64,000 nucleotides of DNA from Gammaproteobacteria bacterium (GCA_030654835.1 JAURWS010000042.1:61289-125288); one strand, 5' to 3'; positions 30,649 to 41,956 are shown, counted from the first letter of the stretch. Made by a program: numbers and translations. The notes: generated by a model from the letters alone, not told the origin.

Positions 30649-31276
30649 TTGGCACTTCCTCCTCTTCTTCACTCCGGTAGCGATAGGTCTTCGCGGTGAT
30701 GGTCATCGTCAGCAGAGTACGGCTGGCCGCCGCGACAATCGAGAAATCATGCAGAGTCACAATTCGGGCGAGACTGGCAACGCCACTCACGAAGGTGCCA
30801 AAGTCGTGATAATTGCCCAGCACTTCCACCTGAATAGGTTGTTCGATATAGAACTCGAGCGCCACCTCCGGGTCCAGCTCGATACGGGAGAACGCCAGGC
30901 TGGCGCCAAGCCCCGTCTCGGTGATTTCATCCACCAGATCCGGCACTTCGGTCTGGCTGGGCAACTGCCGCAGCAGTTCAGAGAAGGCTTCTTCCATTTC
31001 GATGGTCTGTGCTTTGTAGGCCTCCAGATTCGCGGCCATCACCGCCTTTTGTTCATACTCCACGCGCAGCGTCGTCTCCTCGGCAGCCCAGCGCTCCAGT
31101 GCTGATTGCAGATTGCGAATATCGAACCAGAAACCGAGCCCAAGACAGAGGACAAACACCACCAGAGTGATGACGAATTTGACGACACCTGGCCAGACGC
31201 CGATGGAATCCAGATCGCTGAGATTGTTCCAGTCGAAGTTTTGCAGTTCTTTGATCAAGCCTGAAATAGGGGTCAT
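30626..31276 (-). CDS. pilO: Type IV pilus inner-membrane protein PilO
   Basis: Forms the PilN-PilO alignment complex with PilM and PilP. From MTPISGLIKELQNFDW the protein is 216 residues with one membrane helix (about 32-52), a coiled coil (about 55-100) and a periplasmic ferredoxin-like domain (FYIEQPIQVEVLGNYHDFGTFVSG, in adjacent parts). It ends in an acidic/Pro tail. The ATG follows the pilN stop by 1 nt, which decides against the 30 extra upstream codons of the frame. Confidence 0.93.
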   Translation of the reverse strand: MTPISGLIKELQNFDWNNLSDLDSIGVWPGVVKFVITLVVFVLCLGLGFWFDIRNLQSALERWAAEETTLRVEYEQKAVMAANLEAYKAQTIEMEEAFSELLRQLPSQTEVPDLVDEITETGLGASLAFSRIELDPEVALEFYIEQPIQVEVLGNYHDFGTFVSGVASLARIVTLHDFSIVAAASRTLLTMTITAKTYRYRSEEEEEVPNAPAPAP

Positions 31277-31277
31277 G

Positions 31278-31849
31278 TCACTGCTCCTGATCCCGCAGAG
31301 GTTCCTGAAGAACCAGCGTGAGTGAGAACGCGTTGGCAGTGCGCTGCTCGGCATTGGCATCGGCACTGGCCGCCGAAATCTGCTGCAGACTCGGATTCAC
31401 AAACCACTCGGAGTCATCCAGACGACGCATCAATTCCGACACCTTGTTGTTCGATTCGGCAATCCCCTCGATCTCAAGCGTATTGTCGGTTCTGACCAGC
31501 GTGTTGAAGTAGACACCAGTGGGCAAGGCTTTTACGAGCTCATCAAAGACACGCACGATGACTGGGCGCGAGCCCTGCAAATCCTGAATGACTTCCATGC
31601 GCGCATTGATTTGTTCTTTCTGCTGTTTGAGCTGATTGATTTCCTCGATACGGGCATCCAGCACCAGAATCTGCTGGCGCAGAAAGTCATTGCGCGACTG
31701 CTGGTAACGGATATCACCACGAAAGCTGCGATCGACCAGAAACAGGATGCCGCCGGCAATGATCACCACGCCCAGCAGCAGCACCAGAAATTCGCGCTTG
31801 CGCTCTTCGCGCAGCTGTTCACGCCAGGGTAAGAGGTTGATGCGCGCCA

Positions 31850-31850
<1 letters not shown>
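31278..31850 (-). CDS. pilN: Type IV pilus inner-membrane protein PilN
   Basis: Partner of PilO; its N-terminal INLLPWRE motif binds PilM in the cytoplasm. The 190-residue protein begins MARINLLPWREQLREERKR, has one membrane helix (about 22-41), a coiled coil (about 45-85) and a periplasmic domain (VIRVFDELVKALPTGVYFNT region). Its ATG shares one base with the pilM stop (TGATG), so translation is coupled. Confidence 0.95.
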
Positions 31851-33016
<1,166 letters not shown>

Positions 33017-33136
33017 TTAGTCACGCGGACACATCAAAACAAATTTATATATAACATTCAACAGATTATAGCCCAATTTCAATAAATAACTTTATGTTGT
33101 TAACCAGATCAACTTATTTCGCTCTGCACATGGGTA

Positions 33137-33142
33137 TATAAT
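33137..33142 (+). promoter_or_regulatory. Probable -10 box of the ponA promoter
   Basis: A perfect TATAAT lies 90 nt before the ponA start; the hexamer 17 nt upstream (TTATTT) is a poor -35. The 320-nt pilM-ponA gap (32912-33231) is AT-rich around 33035-33110 and holds no gene. A TATACT on the minus strand near 32975-32980 could serve pilM, but I see no matching -35. Confidence 0.4.
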
Positions 33143-33231
33143 CGCGCCGTGAGCACAGCCCACCGCTCCCGTTGAGGCCAGCATCCCGGGAATAGAGCCC
33201 CGCCTCAGCAGGTCTGTGTAAGGGCAGGTCT

Positions 33232-35733
33232 TTGCAAGAACTGTCTCACCTTGAATTTCCACTAACAGTGACCCCATTCGTGAACACCAGGCTAAAGAAG
33301 ACATTCAGAGCGTTGTTCTGGTTTGGCATATTCTGCGCCAGCGGTGGCGTCATGGTGGCGGCGGCAGCATTCCTGTACCTGTCACCACAGCTCCCGTCGG
33401 CGGAGTCCTATCGCAATGTCCAGCTAGAGACGCCGCTGCGCATCCTGACTGCGGACAGCAAACTGATCGACGAAATCGGCATCCGTCGCGACCCCGTACC
33501 TTACGAAGAAATTCCGCCGATGATGATCAATGCCGTCATCGCCAGCGAGGATCCGCGCTTCTACTCCCATCCCGGCGTGGACATCCTGGGCCTCATGCGC
33601 GGATTTTACGGCTTCGTGCGCGGCATCAATCTTGGCGGCGGCAGCACCATCACCATGCAGCTTGCCAACAACATCTCGTTCGACAGCGACAACGTCTACT
33701 CACGGAAACTCAAGGAAATCCCCTTCGCCCTGCGCATCCAGCGCGAGCTGACGAAACAGGAAATCATCACCTTGTACCTCAACCTGATCTACTTCGGATC
33801 GGGCGCCGATGGCATCAATGCCGCTGCTTTCGCGTATTACGGCAAACCCATCGCGGAGCTGGAACTCCACCAGTTCGCAATGCTGACCTCGGTGCTGCCT
33901 TGTCCATCGCCGTGCAACCCGATTGCCGATCCAGCACGCGCGACAACCCGGCGCAACGTCGTTCTCACCAAGATGTACGATCTGAGAATGATTACCCGCG
34001 AAGAATATGAAAAGGCTGTCAGCACACCAGACAATGCGCGCCGCCACAGCCGCAGGATCGAAGTCAGCGCTCCCTATGTTGCGGAAATGGTGCGCCAGGA
34101 GTTGTACCTGCAGTACGGCGAGGACATCTATCGCAAGGGATTCGAGGTCACCACCAGCATCCACAGCGACAAGCAGATGGTCGCCAACCGCGCCCTGACC
34201 AATGGCTTGGAGGAATATTATGACAAACGTCATGGCTATCGCGGCACCGAAGGATTTATCGCGCCCATGGGCGACGATCCGCTTCCAGCCTGGCTGGAAG
34301 CGCTGGAGCCACACGCCGTCATCGGCAATCAGCATCCCGCCGTCGTCACCTATGTTGGTGATCGTGAAATCAAGGCATTGCTGAAGGACGGCAGCATCAT
34401 TGATATCGGTTGGGAAGGATTGAGCTGGGCTGCACCGTTCGTCGATCGTGGCAACGCCTGGCCACGCCCGCAACAGGCACGAGAAATCGTCAAGACAGGT
34501 GATCTGATTCGCGTCAAACAGATGCAGGACAGCAATTGGTCACTGGGCCAGATTCCGGAACTACAGGGCGCACTGGTATCCGTGTCGCCAGACAATGGCG
34601 ACATTCTCGCGCTGATCGGCGGCTACGACTTCGGATACAGTCAGGTGAATCGCGCCACCACACCACGCCCGCCGGGCTCCGGGTTCAAACCCTTCCTTTA
34701 CGGAACGGCACTAGAGAACGGTTATACCGCCGCCAGCACTATCAATGACGCCCCGTTTGTCAGAGGAGACTATCGCCCCAGGAATTTCGAGAATAATTTC
34801 GCGGGCCCGATCACCCTGCGTTATGCCCTCACCAATTCGCGCAACGTCCCGGCAGTGCGTCTCTACGATCAGCTCGGCTCGGAGCGACTGTTCCCATTCG
34901 CCAAGCGTTTTGGGTTTCATACGGAGAATTTCCCTCCCAACGACCTGACCATCGCGCTGGGAAGCCAGGATGTGCAACCGCTGGAGATGGCCATTGCATT
35001 TGCCACTATCGCCAACGGCGGACAAAAGGTGGAGCCGACACTCATCAAACAGATCAAGACCTTCGATGGCATCATCCCGCGCCCTCCGCAGCCGGTCGCC
35101 TGCAGCAAGGACTGCAGGGCAATGACAGAACAGGCGGGCGAGCAGATCGTTGCGTCGGCGGCACAAGCCCCGGGCCCACAGACAGTACCCGCTCCACAGG
35201 TCGTGGACCCCCGTATCGCCTATATTCTCGGCAGCATGATGCGCTCAGTCATCGAAGAAGGCAGCGGCCGTCGCGTCGGCAGAGAGATCGACAGAAAAGA
35301 TCTCATGGGCAAGACCGGCACCACCAACGGGCCTTCAGAACTATGGTTCACAGGTTTCAACCGGGACGTGTCGACGAGCGTCTTCATCGGCTTTGACCAG
35401 CCGCAGATGATGGGCGAGAGTGAACAGGGCGCCACCGTTCCGGTGCCGATCTGGATCGACTACATGAAGACGGTGCTGGCGGGAACGCCAGAACGGATGA
35501 TGGACAGACCGGACGGGTTGGTGGACCGGCTGATAGACAAACAATCCGGCCGCAGCGCGCGCCCTGGGCAAGCCAACACCATGTTCGAAGTATTCATGGA
35601 GGAGAATGCTCCATCGGCAACGCAGGAACGGCAGCAGCCTGGCATCACCCGCAACACAACCGATACCACAAGCGACACAACACGCGACGCACGGGACACG
35701 GATGAGGCTCCGACGATCGAGATTTTGTTCTGA
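33232..35733 (+). CDS. ponA: Penicillin-binding protein 1A (bifunctional transglycosylase/transpeptidase)
   Basis: Polymerises and cross-links peptidoglycan. The 833-residue protein has an N-terminal membrane anchor (about 26-50), a GT51 domain with the catalytic EDPRFYSHPGVD (about 104) and GGSTITMQLANN, an OB-like insert, and a transpeptidase domain with SxxK in PGSGFKP (about 484), SRN in TNSRNVP and KTGT in MGKTGTTN (about 695). The C-terminus is a Thr/Asp/Arg-rich disordered tail. The first start is TTG with AAGGG 7 nt upstream; GTG at 33280 is an alternative just before the anchor. Confidence 0.95.
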   Translation: MQELSHLEFPLTVTPFVNTRLKKTFRALFWFGIFCASGGVMVAAAAFLYLSPQLPSAESYRNVQLETPLRILTADSKLIDEIGIRRDPVPYEEIPPMMINAVIASEDPRFYSHPGVDILGLMRGFYGFVRGINLGGGSTITMQLANNISFDSDNVYSRKLKEIPFALRIQRELTKQEIITLYLNLIYFGSGADGINAAAFAYYGKPIAELELHQFAMLTSVLPCPSPCNPIADPARATTRRNVVLTKMYDLRMITREEYEKAVSTPDNARRHSRRIEVSAPYVAEMVRQELYLQYGEDIYRKGFEVTTSIHSDKQMVANRALTNGLEEYYDKRHGYRGTEGFIAPMGDDPLPAWLEALEPHAVIGNQHPAVVTYVGDREIKALLKDGSIIDIGWEGLSWAAPFVDRGNAWPRPQQAREIVKTGDLIRVKQMQDSNWSLGQIPELQGALVSVSPDNGDILALIGGYDFGYSQVNRATTPRPPGSGFKPFLYGTALENGYTAASTINDAPFVRGDYRPRNFENNFAGPITLRYALTNSRNVPAVRLYDQLGSERLFPFAKRFGFHTENFPPNDLTIALGSQDVQPLEMAIAFATIANGGQKVEPTLIKQIKTFDGIIPRPPQPVACSKDCRAMTEQAGEQIVASAAQAPGPQTVPAPQVVDPRIAYILGSMMRSVIEEGSGRRVGREIDRKDLMGKTGTTNGPSELWFTGFNRDVSTSVFIGFDQPQMMGESEQGATVPVPIWIDYMKTVLAGTPERMMDRPDGLVDRLIDKQSGRSARPGQANTMFEVFMEENAPSATQERQQPGITRNTTDTTSDTTRDARDTDEAPTIEILF

Positions 35734-35777
35734 TCGCCCCTCCGTTATTTCCGTACCAGTGAAATCAGGCAAAACAC

Positions 35778-35812
35778 AAAAAGGCGTCAGAGTTTCCTCT
35801 GCCGCCTTTTTT
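35778..35812. terminator. Bidirectional terminator between ponA and rpmE
   Basis: AAAAAGGCG ... CGCCTTTTTT forms a stem with an inner TCAGAG/CTCTG extension and a short loop. It has A and T runs on its two sides, so it can serve both the plus-strand ponA and the minus-strand rpmE, whose stop codons face it. Confidence 0.8.
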
Positions 35813-35838
35813 GCTATCCGCTATACGCAGATGGGGGA

Positions 35839-36051
35839 TTATTTCAGTGAGCGTGAACCAAAACGCTTGTTGAAACGATCGACGCGGCCACCTGCATCCA
35901 GAATCTTCTGCTTGCCGGTATAGAACGGGTGGCACTCTGAGCACACGTCCACAAGAATGTCTTTACCCAGTGTGGAGCGTGTCTTCAGGACATTGCCACA
36001 GCTGCAGGTTGCATTCATTGCTTGATAATTGGGGTGGATATTCGGTTTCAT
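35839..36051 (-). CDS. rpmE: 50S ribosomal protein L31 (zinc-binding form)
   Basis: The 70-residue protein starts [19 protein letters not shown] and keeps the CxC...CxxC zinc ligands (Cys16, Cys18, Cys37, Cys40), the C+ form rather than the zinc-independent paralogue. It ends [16 protein letters not shown]. It lies between ponA and the chorismate mutase gene with the bidirectional terminator downstream. Confidence 0.97.
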   Translation of the reverse strand: MKPNIHPNYQAMNATCSCGNVLKTRSTLGKDILVDVCSECHPFYTGKQKILDAGGRVDRFNKRFGSRSLK

Positions 36052-36195
36052 GCCTGGACCTCGTCATTGGTATTTCACTGGTATCGCCACAGGGGGACCG
36101 GCGTTAACAACGCCCACTGCCAGCGAAACGGGCGTGCATTCTACCAAAGAGACGTCCATTGGCAATAGCGGCACACAGAGATATTTGGGAGCAAG

Positions 36196-36501
36196 TCAGC
36201 GGGGCGCCTGCCCTTCCTGAATAAGCTTGTGATTCCTCACCACCTCGCGCATCACGCGCTCAAGAATCTCCGCCACCAGATCGGCATTGACTCCATGCCG
36301 GGCACAGACCTGGCGAATGTCGGCCAGCTTGGCACTTTCCCGCTCGGGGTCCAGAGCCTGCAGGCCGTGCTGCGCCTTCAACTCCCCTACCCGCCTGGTC
36401 AGGGCAAACCGATTTGCCAGCAACAACACCAGGCCGTGATCGATCCGGTCTATTTGCTCTCTCACCAATAACAGTTCTGCGGGAACGGGCTCGTCGGCCA
36501 T
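36196..36501 (-). CDS. Chorismate mutase, stand-alone AroQ type
   Basis: Would convert chorismate to prephenate for Phe/Tyr. From MADEPVPAELLLVREQID the 101-residue protein is a single CM_2 helical domain with VREQIDRIDHGLVLLLANRFALTRRVGELK (in parts), the active Arg residues and the C-terminal VMREVVRNHKLIQEGQ. There is no signal peptide and no fused prephenate dehydratase. The start is chosen because the 43 further upstream codons do not match the family. The 254-nt gap to priA shows no gene. Confidence 0.88.
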   Translation of the reverse strand: MADEPVPAELLLVREQIDRIDHGLVLLLANRFALTRRVGELKAQHGLQALDPERESAKLADIRQVCARHGVNADLVAEILERVMREVVRNHKLIQEGQAPR

Positions 36502-36755
36502 CGTCTGACTCCATTGCTCTTTTCGGAAATGTTTTATACGAATGCGCTCTGGGCGCAGTGATTTGCGCGGCAGTATAAACCAATTCCACAGCCCCCATAC
36601 AGCAGCGCCGCGAACCCGCACCAGCGTCATCCGAGCTTTGCAACACCCAGGCAGTAGGCAGTAGAAGGTTGCGGTTGTTCGTGCAATGCCCTTAACATGG
36701 CCGTGGCCAATCCCGGTGGACCCGCCCTCGCGTGCAGACTGCAGTCGCTCTTAAT

Positions 36756-39017
36756 ATGCCCAAACCCGATTCTTTCAGTCACGCTCCGCACGCCAGCGTC
36801 ATCCTGCGCCTCGCCGTGCCGTCACCATTGCGCCGACTCTTTGACTACCTGCCCCCGCTTGACTCCACTCCCGCGCAACTGGAACAACTGCGGCCAGGAG
36901 TTCGTATCAGCGTCCCTTTTGGGTCGCGCACGCTGGTGGCGGTGCTGGTGTCAACGCAGGCACAGGCGTCGGTAGAACACGCCAAATTGCGCCATGCCAC
37001 GGCAATACTCGACCAGGACCCGCTGCTGCCACAGGCATTGATGGAACTCTATCTGTGGGCTGCGCAGTACTATCAACATCCTCCCGGAGAAGTCTTCAGC
37101 ACCATGTTGCCAGCGTTGCTGCGGCAGGGCCGCCCAGCGGCTCATCCCGGCAGGAAAGTGTGGCGGCTCAGCGCACAGGGTCGCCAGCTTGACGCCGACG
37201 CCCTGCGCCGAGCATCCCGGCAACGCGAAATTCTGGAGTTCCTGACCGAACATGAGGAGCTGGACAGAGAATCCATCGCCGAACTGGAGATATCCCCCGT
37301 GGCGTTGAGCGCCATGGTCAAAGCTGGTTTCGTGGAGACCAGCGCACAACCGCGCTCGCCACGCCACGCAGCCGGGAAAGCTATGCCGGAGAAAGTGCTG
37401 CAGCTCAATGCAGAGCAATTGCAGGCGGTCAATTCCATCCGCTCCGCTATTGGCAGCTTCGGCTGCTACCTGCTCGACGGAGTGACTGGCAGTGGCAAGA
37501 CCGAGGTCTATCTGCAGGTGATCGCGGAAGTCCTGCGCCAGTCCCGGCAAGCACTGGTGCTCGTCCCGGAGATCAGCCTGACCCCGCAAACCATCAGCCG
37601 CTTCCGCAAGCGCTTTCAGTGCCGGATCGCCGTGCTGCACTCCGGCCTCACCGATGCCGAACGCCTGCAGGCCTGGCTTGAGGCCCGCGACGGGCAGGCG
37701 AGGATTGTGATCGGCACGCGCTCCGCCCTGTTCACGCCGCTGGCGCGTCCCGGCATCATTATCATCGACGAGGAGCATGACGGCTCCTTCAAGCAGCAGG
37801 ACGGCTTCCGCTATTCGGCCCGCGATCTTGCCATTGTGCGAGCGCGCAACGAGGACATCGGCATCGTCCTGGGGTCGGCAACGCCCAGTCTGGAGACCTT
37901 GCACAACGCGCTGACCGGGCGCTATCAGCATCTACTACTCACCGAGCGTGCCGGCGTCGCCGAGCGTCCGACGCTGCGCCTGCTGGATACCACCAATGAG
38001 GTATTGCAGGAAGGCTTCTCAGCCCCCTTGCTGCAGGATATCGCTGACCACCTGCAACGGGGCAATCAGGTGCTGGTGTTCCTCAACCGTCGCGGTTTCG
38101 CGCCCACGCTGCAGTGTGCCGACTGCGGTTGGGTAGCCGAATGTCTGCGCTGCGATGCGCGCCTGACACTGCACAAGACGCCACCCCATCTGCGCTGCCA
38201 CCATTGCGATGCGCGCAAGCCTGTCGATCGCCACTGCCCGCAGTGCAAATCGAAACATCTGCAGGCGCTGGGTCTCGGCACGGAGCGCAGCGAGGGAGTG
38301 CTGACCAGCCTGTTCCCCGACACCCGCGTGCTGCGCGTCGACCGCGACACCACCAGACGCAAGAACGGACTGGACGCCCTGCTCAACGAAGTGCATCGAG
38401 GTGAGCCCTGCATCCTGATCGGGACTCAGATGCTGGCCAAGGGGCACCACTTCCCGTGCGTCACACTGGTTGCCGTGCTGGACGCGGATGCCGGTCTCTT
38501 CAGCGCCGACTTCCGAGGACAGGAACACACAGCGCAGTTGCTGATGCAGGTGGCGGGCCGTGCAGGGCGGGCCGGACAAGCGGGGGAAGTCGTCATTCAA
38601 ACCCGGCATGCCAACCACAACACTCTGCAGGCTCTAGTCCAGCAGGGCTATGGCAGTTTCGCCAGAACCATACTCGCGGAACGACAGGCGGCGTGTATGC
38701 CTCCTTTCTCCCATCTGGCGTTGATCCGCGCCGAGGCCACCGACTTCAGGAGTCCGGAGCAATTCCTCGCACTGGTTCGCCAATGTGCAGAGAGGCTGCT
38801 CGGCACTGCCGATTGCACGACAGTGACTCTGATGGGGCCCCTGCCAGCGCCCATGGAAAAGCGTGCCGGCAAGTTTCGCGCGCAGTTGCTGCTGCAATCG
38901 GCGCAACGCTCGCTACTGCAGAATCTGCTCAGTCAACTCTGTCCGGCACTGGAGAGCATGAAGGAGAGTCGCAGCGTCCGCTGGTCTGTGGATGTCGACC
39001 CTCAGGACATGATCTGA
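36756..39017 (+). CDS. priA: Primosomal protein N' (PriA helicase)
   Basis: Superfamily 2 helicase that reloads the replisome at stalled forks. The 753-residue protein has an N-terminal 3'-end-binding domain (about 15-115), Walker A GVTGSGKTEVY (about 243), motif II IIDEEHDGSFKQ (about 337) and eight zinc-binding Cys in CADCGWVAECLRC and CHHC...CPQC (about 453-505). The helicase C motifs QMLAKGHHFP and QVAGRAGRAG follow. ATG at 36756 gives MPKPDSFS; a GTG 24 nt upstream also opens the frame. Confidence 0.96.
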   Translation: MPKPDSFSHAPHASVILRLAVPSPLRRLFDYLPPLDSTPAQLEQLRPGVRISVPFGSRTLVAVLVSTQAQASVEHAKLRHATAILDQDPLLPQALMELYLWAAQYYQHPPGEVFSTMLPALLRQGRPAAHPGRKVWRLSAQGRQLDADALRRASRQREILEFLTEHEELDRESIAELEISPVALSAMVKAGFVETSAQPRSPRHAAGKAMPEKVLQLNAEQLQAVNSIRSAIGSFGCYLLDGVTGSGKTEVYLQVIAEVLRQSRQALVLVPEISLTPQTISRFRKRFQCRIAVLHSGLTDAERLQAWLEARDGQARIVIGTRSALFTPLARPGIIIIDEEHDGSFKQQDGFRYSARDLAIVRARNEDIGIVLGSATPSLETLHNALTGRYQHLLLTERAGVAERPTLRLLDTTNEVLQEGFSAPLLQDIADHLQRGNQVLVFLNRRGFAPTLQCADCGWVAECLRCDARLTLHKTPPHLRCHHCDARKPVDRHCPQCKSKHLQALGLGTERSEGVLTSLFPDTRVLRVDRDTTRRKNGLDALLNEVHRGEPCILIGTQMLAKGHHFPCVTLVAVLDADAGLFSADFRGQEHTAQLLMQVAGRAGRAGQAGEVVIQTRHANHNTLQALVQQGYGSFARTILAERQAACMPPFSHLALIRAEATDFRSPEQFLALVRQCAERLLGTADCTTVTLMGPLPAPMEKRAGKFRAQLLLQSAQRSLLQNLLSQLCPALESMKESRSVRWSVDVDPQDMI

Positions 39018-39124
39018 AGCCTCAGCACTGGTCGCTGATAGGCACAGGAATAAGGCTGGTTGCTCACCGGGTTTTTCAGGATAATGGCGAGCTTGATTCG
39101 TTCATACGGTATTGCAGAGACATC

Positions 39125-39949
39125 ATGGCTCACGATTTCGCCAAAACCAGAACCCGCAAAGCGCCCGAGCAAAAACGCCCGGAGCCCACACCTCAGCCTG
39201 CGAAAGGTCTGTTGCTGACGGGCCTCCTGACAGGCTTGGTGCTCGGCGTCTTCATCAGCTTTCTGATTTACATCTCAGGGATGCTCCCTCCTGTGAACCC
39301 GATGGTGGACAATGCCGACAGCAGCAACGCCGAAGAGCTCGCTGTCGCGCAGCAGCGCCGCAACGAGGAACTCGAAAAGGCAGCGGCACGCCTGCAGCTC
39401 GAGTTTTACAAGGAGCTGCCCAACTACGAAATCATCGTCGACAATACGCCGGGCACTGTTGCAGCAACTTCTTCCAACACGATGACCGCTACGGCGGCAG
39501 AACAGGCCATAGCTCTGGCCCAGAGTCAGGCCCAGTCCGCCGCACAAGCGCTGATGCCCGGGCAGGAGCCGACCGCTACCGTCATCACGAACTCTCTGGC
39601 AGCAGCCATAACGACGGCCCCCAGCAGCGGCGCCACCGCGCCTGCTGCCACTGACAGCACTGCCGACTCACCCGCCGTGGCTCCGATAGTGCCTGCGGCT
39701 GCAATCCCAGGCGAACCCAGCTTCATGATTCAGGCCGGCGCCTTCCAGCAGGAAGCCGCCGCAGTCGCACAATCCATGCGCCTGAATGCACTTGGCCTGG
39801 ACGCCCGCGTCAAGAAGGAGGCACTCCTCGGGCAGACGCTGTTCCTAGTGCAGTCCGGCCCCTATAGTTCCCGCGATCAACTCAGTCAGCTGGAGCGAAT
39901 CCTGCGCAGCAATGGCATCGACAGCATGCGTATCGGAGTGAACCAGTAA
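39125..39949 (+). CDS. ftsN: FtsN-like cell-division protein with SPOR domain
   Basis: Bitopic division protein expected to activate septal peptidoglycan synthesis. The 274-residue product has a basic cytoplasmic N-terminus (FAKTRTRKAPEQKR), one membrane helix (about 31-53), a periplasmic linker rich in Ala/Thr/Gln (about 90-195) and a C-terminal SPOR domain (FMIQAGAFQQEAAAVAQSMR to LFLVQSGPYSSRDQL). Position before hslVU matches the SPOR gene of Pseudomonas; argS, which sits between priA and it there, is missing. The long upstream open frame is a shadow of priA. Confidence 0.85.
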   Translation: MAHDFAKTRTRKAPEQKRPEPTPQPAKGLLLTGLLTGLVLGVFISFLIYISGMLPPVNPMVDNADSSNAEELAVAQQRRNEELEKAAARLQLEFYKELPNYEIIVDNTPGTVAATSSNTMTATAAEQAIALAQSQAQSAAQALMPGQEPTATVITNSLAAAITTAPSSGATAPAATDSTADSPAVAPIVPAAAIPGEPSFMIQAGAFQQEAAAVAQSMRLNALGLDARVKKEALLGQTLFLVQSGPYSSRDQLSQLERILRSNGIDSMRIGVNQ

Positions 39950-40027
39950 TCCCATTTTCATGTGCGTCAGCTTGGCCGGACGACACACTTCCCTAACCCC
40001 GGCGCGCGCACCGGCAGGAGCTACAGA

Positions 40028-40567
40028 TTGGAACAACTTCACGGCACCACTATCCTCTCCGTCAGACGCAACAACAAAGTGGTCGTTGGCGGCGACGGCC
40101 AGGTCTCCCAGGGCAACACCATCATGAAGGGCAATGCCCGCAAGGTGCGGCGTCTTTACAAGGAGCAAGTGATCGCAGGCTTTGCAGGCGGCACGGCCGA
40201 CGCCTTCACCTTGTTTGAGCGCTTCGAGGAGATGCTGGAGACGCATCACGGTAAACTGGTGCGCTCTGCGGTAGAGCTCGCAAAGCTGTGGCGCACCGAT
40301 CGTGCGCTGCGTCGCCTGGAGGCACTGCTGCTGGTCGCCGACCGCGAGGCATCGCTGATCATCACTGGTAATGGCGACGTGATCGAACCGGAAGAAGGCA
40401 TCATGGCCATCGGTTCAGGGGGCAGTTTCGCGCTCGCCGCTGCGCGAGCTCTCTACCGACATACCGAACTGGACGCCCGCGTCATTGTGGAAAAGAGCCT
40501 GATCATCGCAGGGGAAATCTGCGTCTATACTAATCAGAACCACACCATCGAAGAACTGGAATTTTAA
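40028..40567 (+). CDS. hslV: ATP-dependent protease subunit HslV with short propeptide
   Basis: Threonine peptidase that forms a dodecamer capped by HslU. The start TTG at 40028 has an excellent AGGAG 7 nt upstream and gives (M)[13 protein letters not shown], so the catalytic Thr is residue 7 after a six-residue propeptide rather than residue 2 as in E. coli; the form MEQ(Y/F)HGTT is common in betaproteobacteria. The rest is typical: [58 protein letters not shown]. The frame is open 22 codons further upstream without homology. Length 179. Confidence 0.94.
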   Translation: MEQLHGTTILSVRRNNKVVVGGDGQVSQGNTIMKGNARKVRRLYKEQVIAGFAGGTADAFTLFERFEEMLETHHGKLVRSAVELAKLWRTDRALRRLEALLLVADREASLIITGNGDVIEPEEGIMAIGSGGSFALAAARALYRHTELDARVIVEKSLIIAGEICVYTNQNHTIEELEF

Positions 40568-40590
40568 GCAAAGCATTCAGGAACACACGC

Positions 40591-41931
40591 ATGTCCACCA
40601 TGACTCCACGAGAAATTGCCTCGGAACTCGACAAATACATCGTTGGCCAGAATGACGCCAAGCGCGCCGTTGCCATCGCGCTGCGCAACCGCTGGCGCCG
40701 CATGCAACTCAACGAAAACATCCGGCACGAAATTACCCCAAAAAACATTCTGATGATCGGCCCGACCGGTGTCGGCAAGACCGAGATCGCCCGCCGCCTC
40801 GCCAAGCTGGCCAATGCGCCCTTCATCAAGGTGGAGGCAACCAAATTCACCGAGGTGGGTTATGTCGGTCGTGATGTCGACTCCATCATCCGCGACCTGA
40901 TCGATGTCGCAGTGAAGATGCTGCGCGAGGAGCAAATCCGCAAAGTGCAGCACATTGCCGAAGACGCCGCCGAGGATCGTATTCTCGATGCCCTGCTCCC
41001 CTCGGCCAGAAGCGACGGCACTAATGAAGACGCCGATCGGACCACGTCCACCACAAGGCAGATCTTCCGCAAGAAGTTGCGTGAGGGCGAACTGGACGAC
41101 AAGGAGATCGAGATCAAGGTGGCCGATTCCGTCACTGGCATAGAGATCATGGCTCCGCCCGGGCTGGAAGAGATGACCAGTCAGCTCAAGAACATGTTTT
41201 CCACCATGAACACCGGCAAGAAAAAGACCCGACGCATGCCGATCAAGGCCGCCTTCAAACTCCTGAAAGAGGAGGAGGCGTCCAAACTGGTCAACGAAGA
41301 AGAGATTCGCATTCGCGCCATCGAGACGACGGAGCAGACCGGCATCGTCTTCATCGACGAGATCGACAAGGTCACGGTGCGCAATGACTCCGGCAACAGC
41401 GGCGTCTCCCGCGAGGGCGTGCAGCGTGATCTGCTGCCGCTGATCGAGGGCTCCACCATCACCACCAAGTACGGCAGCGTGAAGACCGACCACATCCTGT
41501 TCATCGCCTCGGGAGCATTCCATCTCTCCAAGCCCTCGGACCTGATCCCCGAGCTGCAGGGCCGCCTGCCCATCCGTGTGGAATTGCAGGCCCTGACCGC
41601 TCACGATTTTGAGCGCATTCTGTCGGAGCCCAACTGCTCGCTGACCGAGCAGTATCAGGCCTTGCTGGGCACCGAAAATCTGCAGGTCCGCTTTACGCAG
41701 GACGGCATTGCCCGCATCGCAGAGACCGCCTTTCAGGTCAACGAGCGCACCGAGAACATCGGCGCCCGCCGCCTGCACACGATCATGGAGCGCCTGTTGG
41801 AAGAAGTCTCCTTCACGGCTTCGGACATCGGCATTGGCGACAACAAGGAACTGGTGATTGATGCCGCCTATGTCGACAAACAACTGCAGGAACTGGCCCG
41901 GGACGAAGACCTCAGCCGGTTCATTCTGTAA
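40591..41931 (+). CDS. hslU: ATPase subunit HslU of the HslUV protease
   Basis: AAA+ unfoldase that feeds substrates to HslV. The 446-residue protein has [34 protein letters not shown] (in parts) at the start, Walker [10 protein letters not shown] (about 57), [14 protein letters not shown], the I domain (about 110-240), Walker [12 protein letters not shown] (about 252), sensor IASGAFH, and the C-terminal [16 protein letters not shown] and conserved RFIL tail that inserts into HslV. AGGAA precedes the ATG; hslV ends 23 nt upstream. Confidence 0.98.
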   Translation: MSTMTPREIASELDKYIVGQNDAKRAVAIALRNRWRRMQLNENIRHEITPKNILMIGPTGVGKTEIARRLAKLANAPFIKVEATKFTEVGYVGRDVDSIIRDLIDVAVKMLREEQIRKVQHIAEDAAEDRILDALLPSARSDGTNEDADRTTSTTRQIFRKKLREGELDDKEIEIKVADSVTGIEIMAPPGLEEMTSQLKNMFSTMNTGKKKTRRMPIKAAFKLLKEEEASKLVNEEEIRIRAIETTEQTGIVFIDEIDKVTVRNDSGNSGVSREGVQRDLLPLIEGSTITTKYGSVKTDHILFIASGAFHLSKPSDLIPELQGRLPIRVELQALTAHDFERILSEPNCSLTEQYQALLGTENLQVRFTQDGIARIAETAFQVNERTENIGARRLHTIMERLLEEVSFTASDIGIGDNKELVIDAAYVDKQLQELARDEDLSRFIL

Positions 41932-41956
41932 CTCGGTATCCAGAGAACCACAAACG

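Noticed and set aside
36502..36755. Possible gene or promoter in the chorismate mutase-priA gap
   Set aside because: No convincing promoter hexamers and only shadow frames; nothing supportable.
38456..39124. N-terminal extension of the FtsN-like reading frame inside priA
   Set aside because: The stretch is a shifted frame of priA; the family N-terminus and membrane anchor start at the ATG at 39125.
40564..41883. 439-codon minus-strand open frame opposite hslU
   Set aside because: It is the antisense shadow of a fully conserved hslU and shows no family motif.
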